DNA of 64,000 nt from Burhinus oedicnemus (taxonomy: Eukaryota; Chordata; Aves; Charadriiformes; Burhinidae). Made by a program: the position numbers and the translations under genes. Location of the stretch: assembly GCA_008921705.1 (NCBI GenBank), contig VFFE01007212.1:1350076-1414075 (forward strand). Direction: 5' to 3'. Of the stretch, positions 61,641-64,000 are shown piece by piece. Below the pieces are notes generated by a model. The model saw only the letters and a list, made by a program, of their open reading frames with translations. It searched no databases and was not told where the DNA came from. Positions within the stretch are counted from its first letter, which is position 1. Every line of letters begins with the position of its first letter.

Positions 61641-62633
61641 GACATCCAACATGCTGTCAGTGTGTGGAATTCACTTCTGGACAAATGTGGCTCGTGTGTC
61701 TTTTTCCTATTCACACTGGGCTGGGCCCAGGAAGGGCTTGTTGATGGCGGATTTTGCCCCACAGTGGAAGAGACCCTGTGCCGCTCTCCCTTTTCTTCCT
61801 AGCAGGAACTTGCAGGATCCATGTGGCATCTGTCTGACTTTTGGCAAGGTCAGGATATACTCGGCTAAACAGAAACTCATTAGGAGGCCCAGATTAATTA
61901 TTAGTAAAGGCTTTCTCTGATTATTTAGGTTTATTTCCAAGATTTGGGTTTATTTCCTCTTCCCTTTCCTTCCCTCTTGTGGGAGCGAAATAATGACAAC
62001 CAATAGAGGCTTTTACCATAGGCTTTTCTTGTAGCTTACCATTTCTGTCCCAGGCAACCCCTATGTATGGAAAATAATACGAGCAAAGCAGCAAATCTCT
62101 CCAGAGATTTATTGCATGTTTTACAAATCACCAACACCTTTTTTCTGCTCTTTATCTGGCTCTAAGCCTGGCTACACTCCTCTGTACGTAATTACTCCAG
62201 GCACCGAAAGGAAGCTGAAATTTTGCCTGAGAAGCCCTTTAAGGATGCCACATTCATCTATGCGTTTTTTCCAAAAAGTAAAACTCACTTTCTGGAGCTG
62301 ACATTCCCTTCAGGCAACTTGTGATCCATAGATTATTGACACAAAATGCTGTAGCTGCTCTTTTGAAACCTTTATAGCTTACAGAGCCTGTGTGTGCTTA
62401 TTCTAAAGAAATAATTACAGTTTGTCCTTAGGAGCTTTGTGACCTCCACACAAAAGAAACTTTTTTGCTGAAATGTTACAACCTCTCCTGTTCCCAGTCC
62501 AATTTCAGAAGAATCATGATTATGTGGGATGCAGTGTTGCAGTTTTGTTATTCTGCTAAGAGCCCTGTGAAAAGTAGATATTATGCAAAACACTTCTCAA
62601 ATGTTGAAGATCTTTATTATCTTTGTTTAAATA

Positions 62634-63112
62634 CTCATAGAATCATAGAATGGTTTAGGTTGGAAGGGACCTTAAAGATCATCTAGTTCCAACCCCCCTG
62701 CCATGGGCAAGGACACCTCCCACTAGACCAGGTTGCTCAAAGCCCCATCCAACCTGGCCTTGAGCACTTCCAGGGATGGGGCAGCCACAGCTTCCCTGGA
62801 CAACCTGTTCCAGTGCCTCACCACCCTCAGAGTGAAAAATTTCTTCCTGAGATCTGATCTAAATCTCCCTTCTTCTAGTTTGAAGCCATTACCCCTCGTC
62901 CTATCATGACATGCCCTTGTAGAAAGTCCCTCTCCAGATTTTTTGTAGGCCCGCTTCAGATACTGGAAGGCTGCTGTAAGGTGTTCCTGGAGCCTTCTCT
63001 TCTCCAGGCTGAACAACCCCAACTCTCTCAGCCTGTCTTCTTAGGAGAGGTGCTCTAATCCTCTGATCATCATTGTGGCCTTCCTCTGGACCTGCTCCGA
63101 CAGGTCCATGAC
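62634..63112 (-). repeat. CR1 LINE, 5'-truncated, with readable ORF2 end
   Basis: The + strand begins 'tcatagaatcatagaatggt', the reverse complement of the CR1 3' tail, so the element lies on the - strand. It keeps a 99-codon open stretch (62723-63022) encoding the ORF2 C-terminus: LFSLEKRRLQEHL, AAFQYLKRAYKKSGEGL, DRTRGNGFKLEEGRF, FFTLRVVRHWNRLSREAV and ARLDGALSNLV. The open frame and close match to the usual tail make it one of the youngest CR1 copies in the window. It is 5'-truncated and has no complete reverse transcriptase. Confidence 0.95.
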
Positions 63113-64000
63113 ATATTTTATTTTAAAGCTTGTTCATAGTCTTATATAAGGCTTGCCACAGAACCAACATCTGTATGAATAGTAGAAAAAATTCTGTCCT
63201 AGGTCTCAGAAGTGTAAAATTCCATTCCTAGCTATATAGCTGGCTCAGTGAGTTTAAAAAGGTTGCCTAAACTCTCTTTTCAATTGTGTAGCAGCAACAA
63301 TGCTGACTTTCTGCATAAAACACTTCAAAACCTATTGAGCTAAAGCCCTACAAAACAGTAAAAAATGATTGCATTTTCTATATGCTAACTATTGTTTCAG
63401 TATTACTAGAAATAATGTTATATTAATTTAATGCAAGGATAAGCCAATATAATTACATACCTACTCTTCAAACAAGTATACCTCAAGAAACAAGTTTTCT
63501 TTATCATGATGTATTTTTATTTCAAATTGAGGTCTCCTGGAGTGTAAATAATACTGTACTTTACATGCCTCTGTATTTTGATCTCTCCACAAGAAGATTT
63601 GAAAGAAACTGCACTAGACTGACAGAACAGAAAGAATACAGAAAAAAAAAAAAGAGAAAATAAAATTAAGATGTAACTGTCTTTTCTATTACATAAAAAT
63701 CTTTATTTCCTACAGATAAAAGACTGCTGCACTATGCTGCTTATCTACCTGTTTTGACATTCTCCACAACTTTTGAATCTGTTGGCTAATTTTGAATATG
63801 TTGAGCAGAGAGGCAGAGCTCTTAATGCTAATTAAGTTTCTACAAATTTCATGAGAATAGGCAACTACTAGGAGGTAAGAAATCTTGTTAGTACCTCCAT
63901 TGAGAAAAAAAATTAAAACACAACTCATGCTTATTAGACACCAAAGAATCAACCTCAGAACAAGCTATTATGTGTGATTTGGCCATCAAAAAAAGCTTCA
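63113..64000. other. intergenic DNA, no gene recognised
   Basis: AT-rich sequence with a short A-rich tract near 63,640-63,665. No exon, RNA gene or clear repeat is supported. Confidence 0.55.

Overview
The window is nuclear DNA from a bird. It has large AT-rich introns and intergenic DNA, several 5'-truncated CR1 LINEs of the avian type, an endogenous-retroviral solo LTR with the TG...CA ends and 5-bp target duplication of the ERVL class, and two intact housekeeping genes whose proteins can be read exon by exon. The species cannot be fixed from this sequence alone. No prokaryotic-style operons, CRISPR arrays or phage genes are present.

Layout. Positions 1-19,600 are intergenic. I find no supportable protein-coding exon there, only decayed CR1 copies (about 6.29-6.71 kb, 10.16-10.45 kb, 11.63-11.89 kb) and an isolated small CpG island at 13.88-14.05 kb with a near-consensus CTCF motif. 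GNPDA2 (glucosamine-6-phosphate deaminase 2) runs on the + strand from a CpG-island promoter near 19.6-19.9 kb to a poly(A) signal at 27.35 kb. Its six coding exons join to a 275-aa protein with all catalytic residues, and its first coding intron is of the rare GC-AG class. GUF1 (mitochondrial EF4/LepA-type translational GTPase) runs on the - strand from a CpG-island promoter at 48.2-49.15 kb to its stop codon at 28,282. Its seventeen coding exons join to a 656-aa protein with all five GTPase motifs. The two genes converge tail to tail, and their predicted 3' ends come within about 100 bp or overlap, with an assembly gap (20 N after a run of 17 G) between them. Two LTRs of one ERV family sit in GUF1 introns 7 and 8, antisense to the gene. 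Positions 49.2-64 kb again show no coding exon I can support. They hold a polypyrimidine tract, an old CR1/L3-clade reverse transcriptase remnant on the - strand (about 54.66-55.56 kb), two younger CR1 3' ends (59.09-59.44 kb + and 62.63-63.11 kb -), and a few palindromic, homeodomain-site-like motifs.

Function. GNPDA2 is a cytosolic enzyme of hexosamine catabolism (glucosamine-6-phosphate to fructose-6-phosphate plus ammonia). GUF1 is a mitochondrial-matrix ribosome-associated GTPase. They share no pathway; their adjacency is conserved synteny (the same convergent pair lies on human chromosome 4p). I see no evidence of an undescribed biological system. The most checkable oddities are the GC-AG intron, the CTCF-bearing orphan CpG island, the overlapping 3' ends, the G-run cluster beside GUF1 exon 5, and the recent solo LTR.
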